A stretch of 64,000 bases of DNA, taken from contig PIZK01000029.1 in the NCBI GenBank assembly GCA_002835545.1, positions 1-64,000 of the forward strand. The letters are read 5' to 3'. This DNA is from Alteromonadales bacterium alter-6D02 (GTDB taxonomy: Bacteria; Pseudomonadota; Gammaproteobacteria; Enterobacterales; Psychrobiaceae). The translations under genes were made by a program, and so were the position numbers. Shown one piece after another: positions 63,701 to 64,000 of the stretch (position 1 is its first letter; the number at the start of each line of letters is the position of its first letter). Below the pieces are notes generated by a model. That model was not told the DNA's origin. It saw nothing but the letters and a program-made list of their open reading frames with translations, and ran no database searches.

Positions 63701-64000
63701 CTAAATACTTGTTGAACCAAGCTTCAAATGAACTCAAATTCAATACCGGAAAAAGACCCGATTTACTTCAGTTTTGTGGCCAGCCTAAGTTGCTACATAA
63801 TGCCGATGAACATGATGCATTCGTTATGCAACTGCTAGACAAAGCGGTACAAAAAGTAGATATCGTTTCGCCTTGGATTATCTATGAAAAACTAAAAACG
63901 ACAGGGATCTTAGCTAAACTGCAAAGCTCCATTAGCCGAGGAGTGGCGATTACCATTTATACAGACAAACACTTCAATACGACAGTCTCTAATCGCCTTA
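60775..64000 (+). CDS. SF1 helicase-PLD nuclease fusion (Mokosh type II-like), 3' end beyond window
   Basis: At least 1075 codons with no stop to the edge. SF1 (Upf1/Dna2-like) helicase motifs: I NGPPGTGKTT (290-299), II VDEAGQVSP (693-701), III GDIYQIEP, V TVGTVHSFQGAE and VI NVAVSRAKDSF (from 944). A region of about 320 residues with helical character lies between I and II. From about 1020 a PLD-like domain begins (KVDIVSPWIIYEKL). Helicase plus PLD in one chain is the architecture of MkoC, the single-gene Mokosh type II anti-phage system; other helicase-nuclease families are possible. Start 60775 follows AAGGAAG; an ATG at 60760 is the alternative. Confidence 0.8.
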   Translation, partial: MDDLSWIRYWRNSLADADSGKGALKKRDLNGYHPTKRTNFSLGMLEPSDQILEKLFADENDNVLVIKAHYRPVLYTITKQHRQDYRGTTPQVLSPVICPIWITREGLFFSAGTPYIPRDILAPQADDKFTIAAVSDLDDFLTTHSTPSYSDDEIVSAIQSEETIAEQSKLWTQYYELAQGLFRDVCSKQKIYESYTLLENGVIGKIDDITGASTHILSLYDKLTDSNHSSPLFHSYATQSVSSHEACLISSETIADRLGHSNAQFPLAKAQRDALSHALNMSDSDILAVNGPPGTGKTTFVLSVVASLWIESALKEAEPPLIIAASTNNQAVTNVIDAFGKDFDEGNDELSGRWLPDVSSYGGYFPSAQKEDEASKKYQTRSFYSQLESLEYLDRAETHFIERAQASFAEMDFENTTEIKEHLLNQLKLNKQTLNHIQICWEKYSKQKQVIENLLGIEPEKTLEGLKQELECAKSLQSVTNISLLNWRNYLSDESIWLSIFSWLPFVLVKREAQRKNFIHQSLCVTANKLQCLPENLESAIEKVLAEQKIYIDELTTTYQQYLHHFQTFKKSEAEWNLSTRTTFPESSSIPSLEEVDSALDITVRFRMFRLAVHYWEARWLLTYRGEEDKLEGLANKTGLKAVLPRWKRRMMLTPCIVSTFHSLPSHMTYQAYAGESDFRTEYLINEIDLLIVDEAGQVSPDVAGASFSLAKKALVIGDIYQIEPVRQLNACIDIGNLKQSKLMTDNDEYESIQASGRSVVTGSVMHLAQRASRYHYKTKAEPGMFLQEHRRCYDELISYCNELCYSDLLIAKRGSANLESPYPPFGYLHVDGLAELFGGSRGNRLEAETIASWLASNRSRIEEYFEEPLEKAVGVITPFSAQVAAISSACNDYNIPTGKAEGQLTVGTVHSFQGAERKLVIFSQVYTKHSNGSFIDINTSMLNVAVSRAKDSFLVFGDMDIIAAVPKSKPRGLLSKYLLNQASNELKFNTGKRPDLLQFCGQPKLLHNADEHDAFVMQLLDKAVQKVDIVSPWIIYEKLKTTGILAKLQSSISRGVAITIYTDKHFNTTVSNRL

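Overview
The window looks like chromosomal DNA of a marine gammaproteobacterium of the Alteromonadales type (Shewanella/Psychrobium/Colwellia-like). Grounds: low-to-moderate GC, a GlyGly-CTERM secreted protein, CadC-like regulators fused to propellers, the folE-folX-folM tetrahydromonapterin operon, a MesX/MesD methionine synthase pair, a CioA-type cytochrome bd, Zur-box genes and TonB/RND genes. Genus cannot be fixed from sequence reading alone. No rRNA, tRNA or CRISPR array was seen.

Layout. 1-5.9 kb: start of a possible sensor gene running off the left edge, an NmrA-like oxidoreductase with a convergent LysR regulator (shared TTGAAC/GTTCAA palindromes), a Zur-box operon (DUF1826 + MerC) and a large lipoprotein with Asp-box repeats. 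6.2-9.3 kb: GbsR/MarR regulator-cydA-cydB behind a perfect FNR box. 9.3-11.1 kb: folX-folE-folM with overlapping ends. 11.2-15.5 kb: RND pump and adaptor with a possible Fur box. 15.7-20.3 kb: serine hydrolase with two BlaI-like operators, a 5'-truncated RND relic and a CadC-like regulator. 20.4-36.3 kb: FG-GAP GlyGly-CTERM protein, MBL hydrolase/TetR pair, UshA-like 5'-nucleotidase, DUF748 protein, DUF417 membrane protein, AcpH, BASS transporter with a structured leader, mesX-mesD with a MetR box, and a TSUP transporter. 36.5-40.8 kb: a YfiR-domain histidine kinase divergent from a TonB receptor.

40.9-60.7 kb has a different texture. It is filled with about twenty copies of a REP-like palindrome (core GGGGTCAGAGTCGTTGATT) that I do not see in the first 40.9 kb. 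Several copies, in inverted pairs, bracket a conserved ~150-bp core carrying a terminator-like hairpin, giving units of about 180-250 bp. A REP-associated tyrosine transposase (RAYT, 50.6-51.3 kb) sits near the middle, itself flanked by inverted copies. Between the repeats lie a MATCAP/N-formylglutamate-amidohydrolase fusion with an ATP-grasp ligase, an AhpD/AraC pair with a G8 frameshift, a tandem retropepsin, hipBA with three operators, ppiC, a MarR-GNAT fusion, a LysR/MBL pair, a TonB relic, and an M3 peptidase behind a second Zur box. Several genes are truncated at, or end inside, the repeats.

The right end (58.4-64 kb) looks like an accessory or defence island: gene relics, a PD-(D/E)xK protein and, running off the edge, an SF1 helicase fused to a phospholipase-D nuclease domain. 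That architecture resembles the anti-phage Mokosh type II protein. A copy of what appears to be the 3' end of the same gene lies 0.6 kb upstream of it.
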